Shown here piece by piece: positions 7,017-16,443 of a DNA stretch of 64,000 bases. Each line of letters begins with the position of its first letter. The stretch's first letter is position 1. Below the pieces are notes generated by a model. The model had not been told where the DNA came from and did not search any database. It saw nothing but the letters and a program-made list of their open reading frames with translations. The translations under genes were made by a program, and so were the position numbers. Origin of the DNA: Streptomyces albidoflavus (GTDB lineage Bacteria > Actinomycetota > Actinomycetes > Streptomycetales > Streptomycetaceae); the NCBI RefSeq assembly GCF_000719955.1, contig NZ_JOII01000012.1, positions 62,001 through 126,000 of the forward strand. The letters run 5' to 3'.

Positions 7017-8033
7017 TCAGGAGGACTCCCGTACGACGAGTTCCGTCGGCAGGACGACGTGCTGCCGAGGCTGTCCGGGGTCGTCGATCTCCGCCAGGAG
7101 GATCTGGGCCATCGTGCGGCCGATCGCCTCGACCGGCTGGCGCACGCTGGTGAGGGGCGGGTTGCTGTGCCGGGCGATGACGGAGTCGTCGAAGCCGATC
7201 AGCGCCACGTCGTCGGGGACCCGCCGGCCCTGGCGGCGCAGTTCCGCCAGCGCGCCGGCCGCCATGACGTCTGAGGCGGCGAACACCGCGTCCAGACCGG
7301 GATCACGTTCAAGTAGTGAACGCATCGCGGCCTCGCCGCCGGCCTCGGTGAAGTCGGCGGTGGCCACCAGCGTCTCCGCCGCCTCGACGCCCTCGTCCCG
7401 CAGGGCGTCCCGCCAGCCGTCGAGGCGGCTGCGCGACACGTCCATGTCGAGGGGCCCGCTGATGGTGGCGATCCGGCGCCGCCCCCGGGCCACCAGGTGG
7501 GCGACGGCCGCCGCGGCGCCGCCCTCGTTGTCGGCGCGGACATGGCTGAGCGGCTCGCCGTGGGCGCGCCGGCCGGCGAGGACGGTGGGCAGCCCCATGT
7601 TCTCCAGCAGGCCCGGCAGCGGGTCCTGCTCGTGCACCGAGACCAGCAGCACCCCGTCCACCCGGCGCTCGGCGACCGACTCGGTGAGCTGGTCGCGCTC
7701 GGCCTGGTCGCGTACGAGGACCAGTTGGAGCTGGATCCGCCGCTCGGTGAGACCGGTGCTGACGCCGCGGATGACGGCGGAGAAGTAGGGCTCCGAGCCC
7801 AGCCGGCTCTCCGACTCGGGGATGACCAGGGCGACGGAGTCCGTCCTGCTGGTCACCAGCCCCCGCGCGACCGAGTTGGGCACGTAGTTCAGCTCCGCGA
7901 TGGCGGCGAGCACGGCCGTCCTGGCCTCGTCGCTGACCAGCTCCGAACCGTTGATGACGCGGGAGACCGTGGTCCGTCCCACGCCCGCACGCGCGGCGAC
8001 GGTCTTGATCGTCGGGCGTTGCCTGCTGCCCAT
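7017..8033 (-). CDS. LacI-family transcriptional repressor, CebR-like
   Basis: A 338-residue repressor from ATG 8033 with GGGAGG 4 bases upstream. The N-terminal LacI HTH (TIKTVAARAGVGRTTVSRVI, residues about 8-27) is followed by a hinge helix region (NYVPNSVARGLVTSRTDSVA) and a periplasmic-binding-protein-like sensor domain to the C-terminus. It faces a cellobiose-type ABC transporter plus beta-glucosidase operon across a 316-base divergent promoter region carrying two LacI-type operators. The arrangement matches the streptomycete cebR-cebEFG-bglC locus, where CebR represses cellobiose uptake. The operator bases differ from the usual CebR box, so a related but distinct inducer is possible. 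Confidence 0.88.
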   Translation of the reverse strand: MGSRQRPTIKTVAARAGVGRTTVSRVINGSELVSDEARTAVLAAIAELNYVPNSVARGLVTSRTDSVALVIPESESRLGSEPYFSAVIRGVSTGLTERRIQLQLVLVRDQAERDQLTESVAERRVDGVLLVSVHEQDPLPGLLENMGLPTVLAGRRAHGEPLSHVRADNEGGAAAAVAHLVARGRRRIATISGPLDMDVSRSRLDGWRDALRDEGVEAAETLVATADFTEAGGEAAMRSLLERDPGLDAVFAASDVMAAGALAELRRQGRRVPDDVALIGFDDSVIARHSNPPLTSVRQPVEAIGRTMAQILLAEIDDPGQPRQHVVLPTELVVRESS

Positions 8034-8186
8034 GGAGCCTCCCTCGCGCCAGGTCGGTCAGACCGTGATCCGCCGGGCGGGGCCTGGCCGTGACCTGCCG
8101 CCGTTCGCCTGCGCATTCTGCCAGAACGCCCCTGCGGCCGACGGGGTCGGAGAGCGGCGGGCGGACATCCCCCCGAAACAAAGTCG

Positions 8187-8226
8187 CGTCAACTTCTTGA
8201 CACAGCCTTTCGGCGGCGGCCAGTCT
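8187..8226. promoter_or_regulatory. Back-to-back promoters of the LacI gene and sugar operon
   Basis: CGTCAA-CTTC-TTGACA (8187-8202) is an inverted repeat holding two -35 boxes: TTGACA rightwards and TTGACG leftwards. Rightwards, an 18-base spacer leads to CAGTCT at 8221-8226 as the -10, placing transcription start just before the operators. Leftwards, 17 bases separate TTGACG from a weak -10. Both promoters would be affected by proteins bound here. Confidence 0.55.
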
Positions 8227-8237
8227 TCGAGCTCCCA

Positions 8238-8277
8238 AGTGGGTACGTTCCCACCGTCAGTTGGGAACGTACCCACT
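8238..8277. promoter_or_regulatory. Double LacI-type operator
   Basis: Two 14-base sites, TGGGTACGTTCCCA (8240-8253) and TGGGAACGTACCCA (8262-8275), are each near-palindromic around a central CG and are exact inverted copies of each other. Together they form a 16-base inverted repeat with an 8-base loop. They share TGGG..CG..CCCA with the published CebR box TGGGAGCGCTCCCA. They lie downstream of the predicted start point of the sugar operon, a typical repression position. Confidence 0.75.
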
Positions 8278-8349
8278 ACGCAAATCGGCCTTGCGGGACA
8301 GCTACGCGGGCTCGAACCCCGGTGCGTGAGCGCCGCTGAGGAGGACTAC

Positions 8350-9660
8350 ATGCCCAGAACCCGCAGGAAGCCGCGTACAAGAGTCGTCGCCGCCATCTCC
8401 GCGGTGTCGGCCCTCGGGTTGCTCGTCGGCTGCTCAGGCGGTGGCGAGAGGACCGGCGGCGGCCGGAAGGACGGCAAGGTCACCATCAGCATGGGGCTGT
8501 ACGGCGTGATGGGCTTCAAGGAGACCGGGCTGCTCGACAAGTACATGGAGGAGAACCCGGACGTCGTCGTCGAGGCGGAGATCGCGGGCGACGAGCAGAC
8601 CTACTACACCGCGCTCCAGACCCATCTGGCCGCCGGCAGCGGGCTGAAGGACATCCAGGGCATAGAGATCGGCCGGGCCAAGGAACTGGTCGACACCCAG
8701 AAGGACAAGTTCGCCGACCTGTCCGGCGTGAAGGGGACCGACCACTTCCTGCCGTGGAAGCAGAGCCAGGTCACCTCGGGCGACGGCAAGGTCATCGGCC
8801 TCGGCACCGACATCGGCCCGATGGCGGTCTGCTACCGCAAGGACAAGTTCGAGGAGGCGGGCCTGCCCACCGACCGCGACGAGGTCGCCAAGTTGTGGGA
8901 GGGCGACTGGGCGAAGTACGTCGCTGTCGGCGAGCGCTTCAAGGAGGGCGCCAAGGGCGACAAGGTCGCCTTCATGGACAGTGCCAGCGGACTGTTCAAC
9001 GCCATGATCTACGGCGGCCCCCAGCAGTTCTACGACAAGGAGGGGGAGCTGGTCTACGCCGACAACCCCGTCGTGAAGGACGCCTGGAAGCTGGCCTCGA
9101 AGGCCGCCACCTCCGACCTCACCGCCAAGCTCCGGCAGTTCCAGCCGGGCTGGGACCCCGGGCTCGCCAACGGCACCTTCGCCACCGCCGTGTGCCCGGC
9201 CTGGATGCTGGCGCACATCAGCGAGAAGGCCGGCGAGGCCAACAAGGGCAAGTGGGACGTGGCCAAGGCCCCCAAGGGCGCCAACTGGGGCGGCTCGTTC
9301 CTCGGGGTGATGGAGGACAGCCCCGTCAAGAAGGAGGCGCAGGAACTCGTCGCCTGGCTCACCGCGCCCGAGCAGCAGGCGTTCCTCTTCCAGAAGCAGA
9401 GCCTCTTCCCCTCGTCCCGGACCGCCCTGGAATCCCCTGAGGTCGCCGGCGCCAAGTCGGAGTACTTCAACGACGCGCCGATCGGCGAGATCTTCGGCGC
9501 CGCGGCCCGGGAAGTCCCCGAGGAGCAGGTGCTCGGCCGTAAGGACGGCACCATCAAGGACATCTTCTCCCAGGGCCTGACGCTGATCGAGTCGCAGAAC
9601 AAGAGCCCCGACGACGCGTGGAACACCACGGACGAGCGCGTCAAGAAGGCCGTCGGCTGA
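8350..9660 (+). CDS. CebE-like sugar-binding lipoprotein of ABC transporter
   Basis: A 436-residue extracellular solute-binding protein (family 1). ATG 8350 follows GGAGGA closely. The signal peptide has a basic start (PRTRRKPRTR), a hydrophobic core and a lipobox ending LLVGC near residue 28, so it is a lipoprotein. The body has the family's GLYGVMGFKETGLLDKY, GDEQTYYTALQTHLAAGSG and GLGTDIGPMAVCYRKD segments, which from memory resemble CebE of cellobiose/cellotriose uptake. It is the first gene of the operon and is separated from the permease genes by a strong hairpin, which may favour high expression of the binding protein. No ATPase gene is present; a shared MsiK-type ATPase elsewhere is expected. 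Confidence 0.88.
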   Translation: MPRTRRKPRTRVVAAISAVSALGLLVGCSGGGERTGGGRKDGKVTISMGLYGVMGFKETGLLDKYMEENPDVVVEAEIAGDEQTYYTALQTHLAAGSGLKDIQGIEIGRAKELVDTQKDKFADLSGVKGTDHFLPWKQSQVTSGDGKVIGLGTDIGPMAVCYRKDKFEEAGLPTDRDEVAKLWEGDWAKYVAVGERFKEGAKGDKVAFMDSASGLFNAMIYGGPQQFYDKEGELVYADNPVVKDAWKLASKAATSDLTAKLRQFQPGWDPGLANGTFATAVCPAWMLAHISEKAGEANKGKWDVAKAPKGANWGGSFLGVMEDSPVKKEAQELVAWLTAPEQQAFLFQKQSLFPSSRTALESPEVAGAKSEYFNDAPIGEIFGAAAREVPEEQVLGRKDGTIKDIFSQGLTLIESQNKSPDDAWNTTDERVKKAVG

Positions 9661-9688
9661 CCCGGGGGGCCCGGCCCCCCCTCGCAGC

Positions 9689-9726
9689 GGTCCGGCGCCC
9701 CCTGCCTCCCCTGAGGGCGCCGGACC
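9689..9726 (+). terminator. Intercistronic hairpin between binding protein and permease genes
   Basis: A perfect 12-base stem, GGTCCGGCGCCC (9689-9700) with its complement at 9715-9726, has a 14-base loop. It lies within the operon, 28 bases after the binding-protein stop. It probably acts as a partial terminator or 3' stabiliser that sets the binding protein above the permeases. Confidence 0.6.
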
Positions 9727-9772
9727 GGACCCCGACCGCCCACCCACCCACCCCCAGGAAGGACGCCTTCCG

Positions 9773-10768
9773 GTGGCCACCTCCACCTCGTCCCCCCAGG
9801 ACCGCACGACCGGTACCGGCCCGCCGCCCGGCACCGACCCCGGTGTGAAGCGCCGACGGCGCGGTGCGCTGCTGCACCGACTGGACGTCAAGGGCGCGCC
9901 GTACGCCTTCATCGCACCGTTCTTCGTCGTCTTCGCGGCCTTCAGCTTCTACCCGCTCATCTACACGTCGTGGATCTCGCTCCACCGCGTGGAGCTCGCG
10001 TCCCTGGACTTCATGGAGTGGGTGGGGTTCGACAACTACCTGGCACTGGTGCGTGACGAGCGCTTCTGGAACGCGCTGGGCAACACCATCACCATCGGCG
10101 TCCTGTCGACCGTGCCGCAGTTGCTGATGGCGCTCGGACTGGCGCACCTGCTCAACTACCGGCTGCGCGGCTCGACGTTCTTCCGCGTCGCCAGCCTGAC
10201 CCCGTACGCCACCTCGGTGGGTGCGGCCGCCCTGGTCTTCACCATGCTCTTCGAGCGCGACTTCGGGATGATCAACTGGGGCCTGAGCCTGTTCGGGTTC
10301 GAGCACCTGGACTGGGAGAACAACAAGTGGGCCGCGCAGGCGGCCATCTCCGTCATCGTCATCTGGCGCTGGACGGGCTACAACGCGCTGCTCTACCTCG
10401 CGGCGATGCAGGCGATCCCCCGTGACCGGTACGAGGCGGCGGCCATCGACGGCGCCTCGCGGTGGCAGCAGTTCACCAAGGTCACCGTCCCCGGCATCCG
10501 CTCCACCATCGTTTTCACCATCGTGCTGTCGACCATCGGCGCCACCCAGCTCTTCGGTGAGCCGCTGATCTTCGGGCAGGGGCCGAACGGTGTCACCGGC
10601 GGAGCCGACAACCAGTACCAGACGCTCGGTCTGCTGCTGTACGAGGAGGGCTGGAAGAGCTACCAGATGGGCCGGGCCGCCACGGTCGCCTGGGCGATGT
10701 TCCTGCTCCTCATCCTCGTCTTCGTCGTCCAACGCCTCGTCAAGCGCTTCGTCGCGCGCAAGGCCTGA
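9773..10768 (+). CDS. CebF-like sugar ABC transporter permease
   Basis: A 331-residue inner-membrane permease from GTG 9773, with AGGAAGGA 9 bases upstream. It has six predicted helices, beginning YAFIAPFFVVFAAFSFYPLI. The cytoplasmic EAA loop reads EAAAIDGASRWQQFTKVTVP at about residues 221-240 and contacts the ATPase. It belongs to the MalF/CebF type of carbohydrate permeases. The next permease starts 15 bases downstream, and the two should form a heterodimer. Confidence 0.9.
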   Translation: MATSTSSPQDRTTGTGPPPGTDPGVKRRRRGALLHRLDVKGAPYAFIAPFFVVFAAFSFYPLIYTSWISLHRVELASLDFMEWVGFDNYLALVRDERFWNALGNTITIGVLSTVPQLLMALGLAHLLNYRLRGSTFFRVASLTPYATSVGAAALVFTMLFERDFGMINWGLSLFGFEHLDWENNKWAAQAAISVIVIWRWTGYNALLYLAAMQAIPRDRYEAAAIDGASRWQQFTKVTVPGIRSTIVFTIVLSTIGATQLFGEPLIFGQGPNGVTGGADNQYQTLGLLLYEEGWKSYQMGRAATVAWAMFLLLILVFVVQRLVKRFVARKA

Positions 10769-10782
10769 CCGGGAGATCCCCC

Positions 10783-11718
10783 ATGACCACAGACAGCCTC
10801 CCGGTCCGGCCCCCGGACACGCCCGTGGCCCCGCAACCGGGCAGCGGCCCCCGGCCCGCCCCACGGCGCCGGCGGTTCTCCCTGCGCCCCAGCGCGGGCC
10901 GCCAGCACCACGCGGGCCCCCTCGCGTACGTCCTGCTCGGCCTGGCGTCGCTCCTCTCGCTCTTCCCGCTCTACTGGACCCTGGTGGCCGCCTCGTCCGA
11001 CAACACCCGGGTCACCCAGACGCCGCCGCCGTTCCTCCCTGGCCCGCATCTGCTGGAGAACCTGGGCAAGGCGTGGCAGGACGCCGCGCTGGGCAAGGCC
11101 ATGTTCAACAGCCTGGTCGTGGCCGGCGCGGTCGCCCTGTCCACCGTGCTGTTCGCGACGCTGGCCGGATTCGCCTTCGCCAAGCTCCGCTTCAAGGGCC
11201 GCAACATCCTGCTGATGCTCGTCATCGGCACGATGATGGTCCCGCCGCAGCTCGGGGTCGTTCCCCTCTTCATGATGATGACCGAGCTGGGCTGGGGACA
11301 GAAACTGCCCGCCGTCATCTTCCCCACCCTGGTCAGCGCCGTCGGCGTGTTCTTCATGCGGCAGTACCTCGCCGAGGCGCTGCCCGACGAACTCGTCGAG
11401 GCCGGGCGGGTGGACGGGGCGCACTCGCTGCGCATCTTCTGGAGCATCGTCCTGCCCGTCGCGCGGCCCGCGATGGCCGTGCTCTTCATGATCACGTTCG
11501 TGCACACGTGGAACGACTTCTTCTGGCCGTTCATCGTGCTCGACATGAGCAACCCGACCGTCCCCGTGGCGCTCACCCAGCTGAGCGCCGGATACGTCCG
11601 GGACCAGTCGCTGATCATGGCCGGCGCCCTGCTCGGCACGCTCCCCCTGCTCGCCCTCTTCGTCGTCTTCGGCCGCCAGATCGTCGGCGGCATCATGCAG
11701 GGCGCCGTGAAGGGATGA
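10783..11718 (+). CDS. CebG-like sugar ABC transporter permease
   Basis: A 311-residue permease of the MalG type, read from ATG 10783. It begins with a Pro-rich cytosolic leader and six helices from about residue 45. The EAA loop is [20 protein letters not shown]. The ending ([19 protein letters not shown]) is typical of MalG-type sugar permeases. It follows its partner permease by 15 bases and precedes the beta-glucosidase by 85 bases in the same direction. Confidence 0.9.
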   Translation: MTTDSLPVRPPDTPVAPQPGSGPRPAPRRRRFSLRPSAGRQHHAGPLAYVLLGLASLLSLFPLYWTLVAASSDNTRVTQTPPPFLPGPHLLENLGKAWQDAALGKAMFNSLVVAGAVALSTVLFATLAGFAFAKLRFKGRNILLMLVIGTMMVPPQLGVVPLFMMMTELGWGQKLPAVIFPTLVSAVGVFFMRQYLAEALPDELVEAGRVDGAHSLRIFWSIVLPVARPAMAVLFMITFVHTWNDFFWPFIVLDMSNPTVPVALTQLSAGYVRDQSLIMAGALLGTLPLLALFVVFGRQIVGGIMQGAVKG

Positions 11719-11803
11719 GTGCCCGCCGCCTCCCCGCGTCCGGGCCCCGCCGTCCACCCGAGGGCCCCGAACCCGCCCCGCAGCCCCGCTCGGAAGGAAC
11801 CAC

Positions 11804-13264
11804 GTGACCATCGCCCCCCGACGTCCCGCCACCGTCCCGCAGACCCCCGGCGTCCGCCACTTCCCGCAGGGGTTCACCTGGGGCACCGCCACTGCCGCCT
11901 ACCAGATCGAGGGCGCCGCCTCCGCGGGCGGGCGCACCCCCTCCATCTGGGACACCTACGCGCACACGCCCGGCCGGGTGCGGAACGGCGACACCGGTGA
12001 CGTGGCCACCGACCACTACCACCGCTGGCGCGAGGACGTCGAGATCATGGCCGATCTCGGGGTGAGCGCCTACCGGTTCTCCATCGCGTGGCCCCGTGTG
12101 CAGCCGACGGGCCGCGGCCCGGCGGTCGAGCGGGGACTCGACTTCTACCGCGCGCTGACCGACGCCCTGCTGGAGAAGGGCATCGAGCCGGTCGCCACCC
12201 TCTACCACTGGGACCTGCCCCAGGAGCTGGAGGACGTCGGCGGCTGGCCCGGCCGCTCCACCGCCGGCCGGTTCGCCGACTACGCCACCCTGGCGGCGCG
12301 TGCCCTCGGGGACCGGGTGAAGACCTGGATCACCCTCAACGAGCCGTGGTGCAGCGCCTTCCTCGGCTACGCCTCCGGAGTGCACGCGCCGGGCCGCACC
12401 GAACCCGTGGCGGCCCTGCGCGCGGCGCACCACCTCAACCTGGCGCACGGCCTGGCCGTCCAGGCGCTGCGCGCCGAGCTCCCCGCCCGCGCCGAGGTGG
12501 CCGTCACCCTCAACATCCACCACGTGCGGGCCCGGACGGAGTCCGCCGAGGACCTCGACGCGGCCCGGCGCATCGACGCGCTGGCCAACCGCGTCTTCAC
12601 CGGGCCCCTGCTGGAGGGGAAGTACCCCGCGGACCTCCTGGAGGACACCCGGACCCTGACCGACTGGTCCTTCGTCCAGGACGGGGACCTCGCCACGATC
12701 CACCAGCCGCTCGACTTCCTGGGCGTCAACTACTACACGCCCACCCTGGTCTCCGCCGCCACCGGCGAGGGCGGGCACGGCTCCGACGGCCACGGGGCGA
12801 GCGAGCACAGCCCGTGGCCCGGCGCCGGCCACGTGGCCTTCCACCGCCCGCCCGGCGACACCACCGCCATGGGCTGGGCGGTCGACCCCAGCGGCCTCTA
12901 CGACCTGCTGCTGCGCCTCAAGGCCGACCAGCCGGACCTGCCGCTGATGATCACGGAGAACGGGGCCGCCTTCGACGACTACGTCAACCCGGAGGGCGAG
13001 GTCGTCGACCCGGAGCGCATCGCCTACCTGCACGGTCACCTGACCGCCGTGCACCGGGCGATCGAGGCGGGCGTCGACATCCGCGGCTACTTCCTCTGGT
13101 CCCTCCTGGACAACTTCGAGTGGGGCTACGGGTACAGCAAGCGCTTCGGCGCCGTCCACGTGGACTACCCGACGGGCACCCGGACCCCGAAGTCGAGTGC
13201 GCGGTGGTACGCCGAGGTGGCCCGCACGGGCGCCCTCCCGGCCGAGGCCGGGCCGGGCCGGTGA
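11804..13264 (+). CDS. GH1 beta-glucosidase (BglC-like)
   Basis: A 486-residue family 1 glycoside hydrolase without a signal peptide, so it should hydrolyse imported cellobiose or related beta-glucosides in the cytosol. GTG 11804 follows GGAAGGAACCAC. The N-terminus carries [15 protein letters not shown]. The acid/base Glu lies in TLNEPWC (about residue 178) and the nucleophile Glu in [10 protein letters not shown] (about residue 384). The C-terminal [20 protein letters not shown] is the family's aglycone/substrate segment. It closes the transporter operon and provides the first metabolic step. Confidence 0.93.
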   Translation: MTIAPRRPATVPQTPGVRHFPQGFTWGTATAAYQIEGAASAGGRTPSIWDTYAHTPGRVRNGDTGDVATDHYHRWREDVEIMADLGVSAYRFSIAWPRVQPTGRGPAVERGLDFYRALTDALLEKGIEPVATLYHWDLPQELEDVGGWPGRSTAGRFADYATLAARALGDRVKTWITLNEPWCSAFLGYASGVHAPGRTEPVAALRAAHHLNLAHGLAVQALRAELPARAEVAVTLNIHHVRARTESAEDLDAARRIDALANRVFTGPLLEGKYPADLLEDTRTLTDWSFVQDGDLATIHQPLDFLGVNYYTPTLVSAATGEGGHGSDGHGASEHSPWPGAGHVAFHRPPGDTTAMGWAVDPSGLYDLLLRLKADQPDLPLMITENGAAFDDYVNPEGEVVDPERIAYLHGHLTAVHRAIEAGVDIRGYFLWSLLDNFEWGYGYSKRFGAVHVDYPTGTRTPKSSARWYAEVARTGALPAEAGPGR

Positions 13265-13360
13265 GCGAGCCGTAGCGCCCCGGCGGAGCCTGGGGGTCGT
13301 GGGGGCGCTCGGGACTGCGGTAGCCGCGGGAGGCGTGGTGAGGGCCCGCGGCCACCGCTG

Positions 13361-13387
13361 TCCCCGGTCCGCCCGGGACCACGGGGA
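13361..13387. terminator. Weak hairpin between convergent beta-glucosidase and permease genes
   Basis: Two 5-base stem blocks, TCCCC/GGGGA and GGTCC/GGACC, separated by a 2-base bulge form a short hairpin between converging genes. The stem is modest. Confidence 0.3.
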
Positions 13388-13403
13388 AGGCCAGCGGCGG
13401 GAC

Positions 13404-14789
13404 TCAGCCCCGCTCTCCGCGCAGGACCAGCTTGTTGAGGCCCCAGAGGCCGATGCCCAGCAGCAGGAGGACGCCGGCGCGGATGTAGACGTCGGCGGGG
13501 CGGTCGGCGAGGGGGCTGGCGAGGACGAGGGCGGTGAGGGCGCCGAGGACGGGGAGGGCGGTGGGGGTGCGGAAGTGCGGGTGGTCGACGCGGTCCTTGC
13601 GGAGGACCAGGACGGCGATGTTGACGACGGCGAAGACGCAGAGGAGGAGGAAGGCGGTGGTGTCGCCGAGGCCCTCGATCTCGCCGGTGAGGACCAGGCC
13701 GAGGGCGAGCAGGGTGACGAAGACGATGCCGACGACGGGCGTGCGGCGCTTGGGCAGGACGCGGCCCATGGCGCGGGGCAGGATGCGTTCGTTGGCCATG
13801 CCGTAGCAGAGGCGGGAGGCCATCATCATGTTGATCAGGGCCGAGTTGGTGACGGCGAAGAGGGCGATCAGGGCGAAGAGCTGGGGCGGGAACTGGACGC
13901 CGCCCGCCTTGACCACTTCGAGGAGCGGCCCGTCCGAGCCGGAGAGGGTGCCGGGGTCGACCAGGAGCGAGGAGACCAGCGCCACCAGGATGTAGATGGT
14001 GCCGGTGACGGCCACGCCGATGAAGATGGCACGCGGGAAGGTGCGGGTGGGGTCCTTGGTCTCCTCGGCCATGTTGACCGAGTCCTCGAAGCCGACGAAG
14101 GCGAAGAAGCCGAGCGCGGTGGCGCCGAGCACGCCGGTCATCAGGGCGAAGCCGGTCCCGCTCGACTCGAACTCGACCAGCCGGGACGGCTCACCGCCGC
14201 CGGTCAGCACGGCGTACGCGCCGATGCCCAGGATGATGGCGAGGCCGCTGAGTTCGACCAGGGTCAGGACGACGTTCATCTTGACCGACTCGGCGACGCC
14301 GCGGAGGTTGACGGCGGCGAGGATCAGCACGAAGGCGACGGCGATCAGGGTGGGCGGCAGGGCGCCGGCGGTCAGCTCGCTCATGTAGTCGCCGCTGAAG
14401 GCGAGGGCGGCGGCGCTGGCCGAGGAGAGGCCCGAGCACATCACCATGAAGGCGATGATGAAGGTGAGGAAGGGGACCTTGAACGCCTTCTGGGTGTAGA
14501 GCGCCGCCCCGGCCGCCTTCGGGTACTTGCCGACCAGTTCGACGTAGGAGGCGGCGGTCAGCAGCGCCACCACGAAGCCGATCGCGAACGGGACCCAGAG
14601 CGCGCCGCCGACCTTACCGGCGACCTTGCCGGTGGTGGCGTAGATGCCGGTGCCGAGGATGTCGCCGATGACGAAGAGGATCAGCAGCTTGGGGCCGATG
14701 GCCCGTTTGAGGGACGGCTCCCCGGCCGGGGAACCGGCCTTCTCCTCGGGCGGGTTGCCGGGGGCTCCGGCGGGTCGGGTGGCGTCCAT
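13404..14789 (-). CDS. APC-family amino acid permease
   Basis: A 461-residue transporter with about 12 membrane helices, read from ATG 14789 with GGGGGAGG 4 bases upstream. The first helix has the APC signature LLILFVIGDILGTGIYATTG, with the GTGIY unwound segment near residue 46. It should carry an amino acid or polyamine across the membrane. It lies 100 bases downstream of a PLP decarboxylase gene in the same direction, suggesting the permease handles the enzyme's substrate or product. The exact substrate cannot be read from the sequence. Confidence 0.85.
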   Translation of the reverse strand: MDATRPAGAPGNPPEEKAGSPAGEPSLKRAIGPKLLILFVIGDILGTGIYATTGKVAGKVGGALWVPFAIGFVVALLTAASYVELVGKYPKAAGAALYTQKAFKVPFLTFIIAFMVMCSGLSSASAAALAFSGDYMSELTAGALPPTLIAVAFVLILAAVNLRGVAESVKMNVVLTLVELSGLAIILGIGAYAVLTGGGEPSRLVEFESSGTGFALMTGVLGATALGFFAFVGFEDSVNMAEETKDPTRTFPRAIFIGVAVTGTIYILVALVSSLLVDPGTLSGSDGPLLEVVKAGGVQFPPQLFALIALFAVTNSALINMMMASRLCYGMANERILPRAMGRVLPKRRTPVVGIVFVTLLALGLVLTGEIEGLGDTTAFLLLCVFAVVNIAVLVLRKDRVDHPHFRTPTALPVLGALTALVLASPLADRPADVYIRAGVLLLLGIGLWGLNKLVLRGERG

Positions 14790-14889
14790 GGGTCCTCCCC
14801 CTGGTGAGTGATGGAGGCTTCCTTACCCGCACCCGACCCGCACAAGCACCTCAGATCCCGGCCTCGGAAGGGCAATTCAGGTCAGGCCG

Positions 14890-16308
14890 TCAGAGATCCG
14901 CCAGCCCGGTGAGGCCGTCCCGGTGGGCCTCGCCGCCCTCGGCGACGATCTCGGCCACCGTCTGCGCCGGCCGCACCGTCGCGAACCGCACCTCCGGCTC
15001 CTCGCCGGCCGCGCCCGGCCGCTCCGTCCAGCCGTGCACGGCCGGCCGGGGCAGGCTGTTGTACGCGTAGTGGTGGGCGAAGTAGTACGCCCCGGTGTCC
15101 AGGGCCGCCGCCCAGTCGCCCGGGTGCAGCCGCGGCATGGTCTGCCCGGTGGCGAGCAGGTCGCCGGCGAAGCAGGCGGGGCCCGCCACGTCCTGGACGA
15201 CGGTGTCGCCGGTGCGCGGGCGGCCCTCGGCGTCGAAGGCGGCGATCCGCAGCGGCCAGGACTCGGGGTTGTAGACGGTGCGGGTGGCGACCTGGACCCC
15301 GGCGTGGGTGACGGCGATGGGGCGCTCACCGGCCGACTTGGTGTACTCGACCCGGGCCAGGACCGTGCCGTGCTTGGCCAGCACCGAGCGGCCGAACTCG
15401 GTGACCAGGCCGTACCGGCCGTCGAAGAGGCCGGGCACGGTCTTCCTCAGCAGGGCGGCGTAGGCGGCGTGGCTCGGGTCGTCCGCGTCGGAGTGGAAGT
15501 TGACGGGGAGGCCGCCGCCGATGTCGAGGGTGTCGATCTGCTTGCGCCCGGCCGCCTCGTTGATCTCCTCGGCCAGGTCGTACAGGGCGCCGAGTCCTTC
15601 GGCGAGGAGTTCCAGCGGCATGCCCTGCGAGCCGGAGTGGGCGTGCAGCCGGGTGAGCCAGGGGCGGGCGGCGTAGGCGCCCAGGACCCAGTCGCGGGCG
15701 CCCGGATCGCGCAGCGCCACGCCGAACTTGGAGGTGGGGGTGGCGGTGGAGAGGGCACCGATGGAGCCGCCGCCGACCTGAGGGTTGACGCGTACGCCGA
15801 CGGGGGAGGAGGGGGTGGCGCCGTCCAGGATGGCGTCGAGGCGTTCGAGTTCCTGCGGGTTGTCGGCGTTGAGGGCGACGCCCAGGCGCAGCGCCTCGCG
15901 GATCTCGGCGGGGGTCTTGGCGGGGGAGTCGAGGACGATCCGCTCCGGCGGGATACCGGCGGCGGTGGCTAGGGCGAGTTCGCCGGGGGAGGCGACCTCG
16001 GCGCCCAGTCCCGCCTCGGCGAGGAGCCGCAGCACCGGTACGAGCGGGGTGGCCTTGACGGCGAAGGCGTGCAGGACCGGGGTGCCGGGGGCGGTGACGG
16101 CGTCGAAGGCCGCGTGCAGGGCGGCGGCGGTGGCGCGGATGCCGTCGACGTCGAGGAGCCCGGCGATCGGCTCGTCCGGGCCGACCAGGCCCTGGGCGAC
16201 GGCGGCGCGGACGGCCCGGTCGCGGCGGGCGGCGCGCGCCGCCGGCTCGTTCGCCCCGGCGTCGGCGCTGTCCGGGAGGTGGCTGAGGTCGTATCGGTGA
16301 TCACCCAT
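14890..16308 (-). CDS. Type III PLP decarboxylase, diaminopimelate decarboxylase-like
   Basis: A 472-residue enzyme of the alanine racemase-fold decarboxylases (DAP, ornithine, arginine or carboxynorspermidine type). The PLP Lys is in HAFAVKATPL (about residue 82). Glycine-rich phosphate contacts are seen in LDIGGGLPVNF, and HAHSGSQG matches the substrate-side loop. The second-subunit motif is AGPACFAGDLL, equivalent to GPxCxxxD, and the C-terminal AYYFAHHYAYNSLPRP matches the family's Tyr. ATG 16308 is chosen although no good ribosome site precedes it; GTG 16350 is an alternative. Essential lysA normally lies elsewhere in Streptomyces, so this is likely a second, specialised decarboxylase paired with the APC permease. 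Confidence 0.75.
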   Translation of the reverse strand: MGDHRYDLSHLPDSADAGANEPAARAARRDRAVRAAVAQGLVGPDEPIAGLLDVDGIRATAAALHAAFDAVTAPGTPVLHAFAVKATPLVPVLRLLAEAGLGAEVASPGELALATAAGIPPERIVLDSPAKTPAEIREALRLGVALNADNPQELERLDAILDGATPSSPVGVRVNPQVGGGSIGALSTATPTSKFGVALRDPGARDWVLGAYAARPWLTRLHAHSGSQGMPLELLAEGLGALYDLAEEINEAAGRKQIDTLDIGGGLPVNFHSDADDPSHAAYAALLRKTVPGLFDGRYGLVTEFGRSVLAKHGTVLARVEYTKSAGERPIAVTHAGVQVATRTVYNPESWPLRIAAFDAEGRPRTGDTVVQDVAGPACFAGDLLATGQTMPRLHPGDWAAALDTGAYYFAHHYAYNSLPRPAVHGWTERPGAAGEEPEVRFATVRPAQTVAEIVAEGGEAHRDGLTGLADL

Positions 16309-16443
16309 GAGGGCCAGGCAACCATCGCGACGCGCCCGTGGCCAGGGCACCGGGGCTGACGCCCCCGCTCTGACTAGCTATATTCAGCGGAACGGCTCGT
16401 GAATGAACAGGGTGCGGGCCGGCCCCCTCCGGAGGAGACCCCT

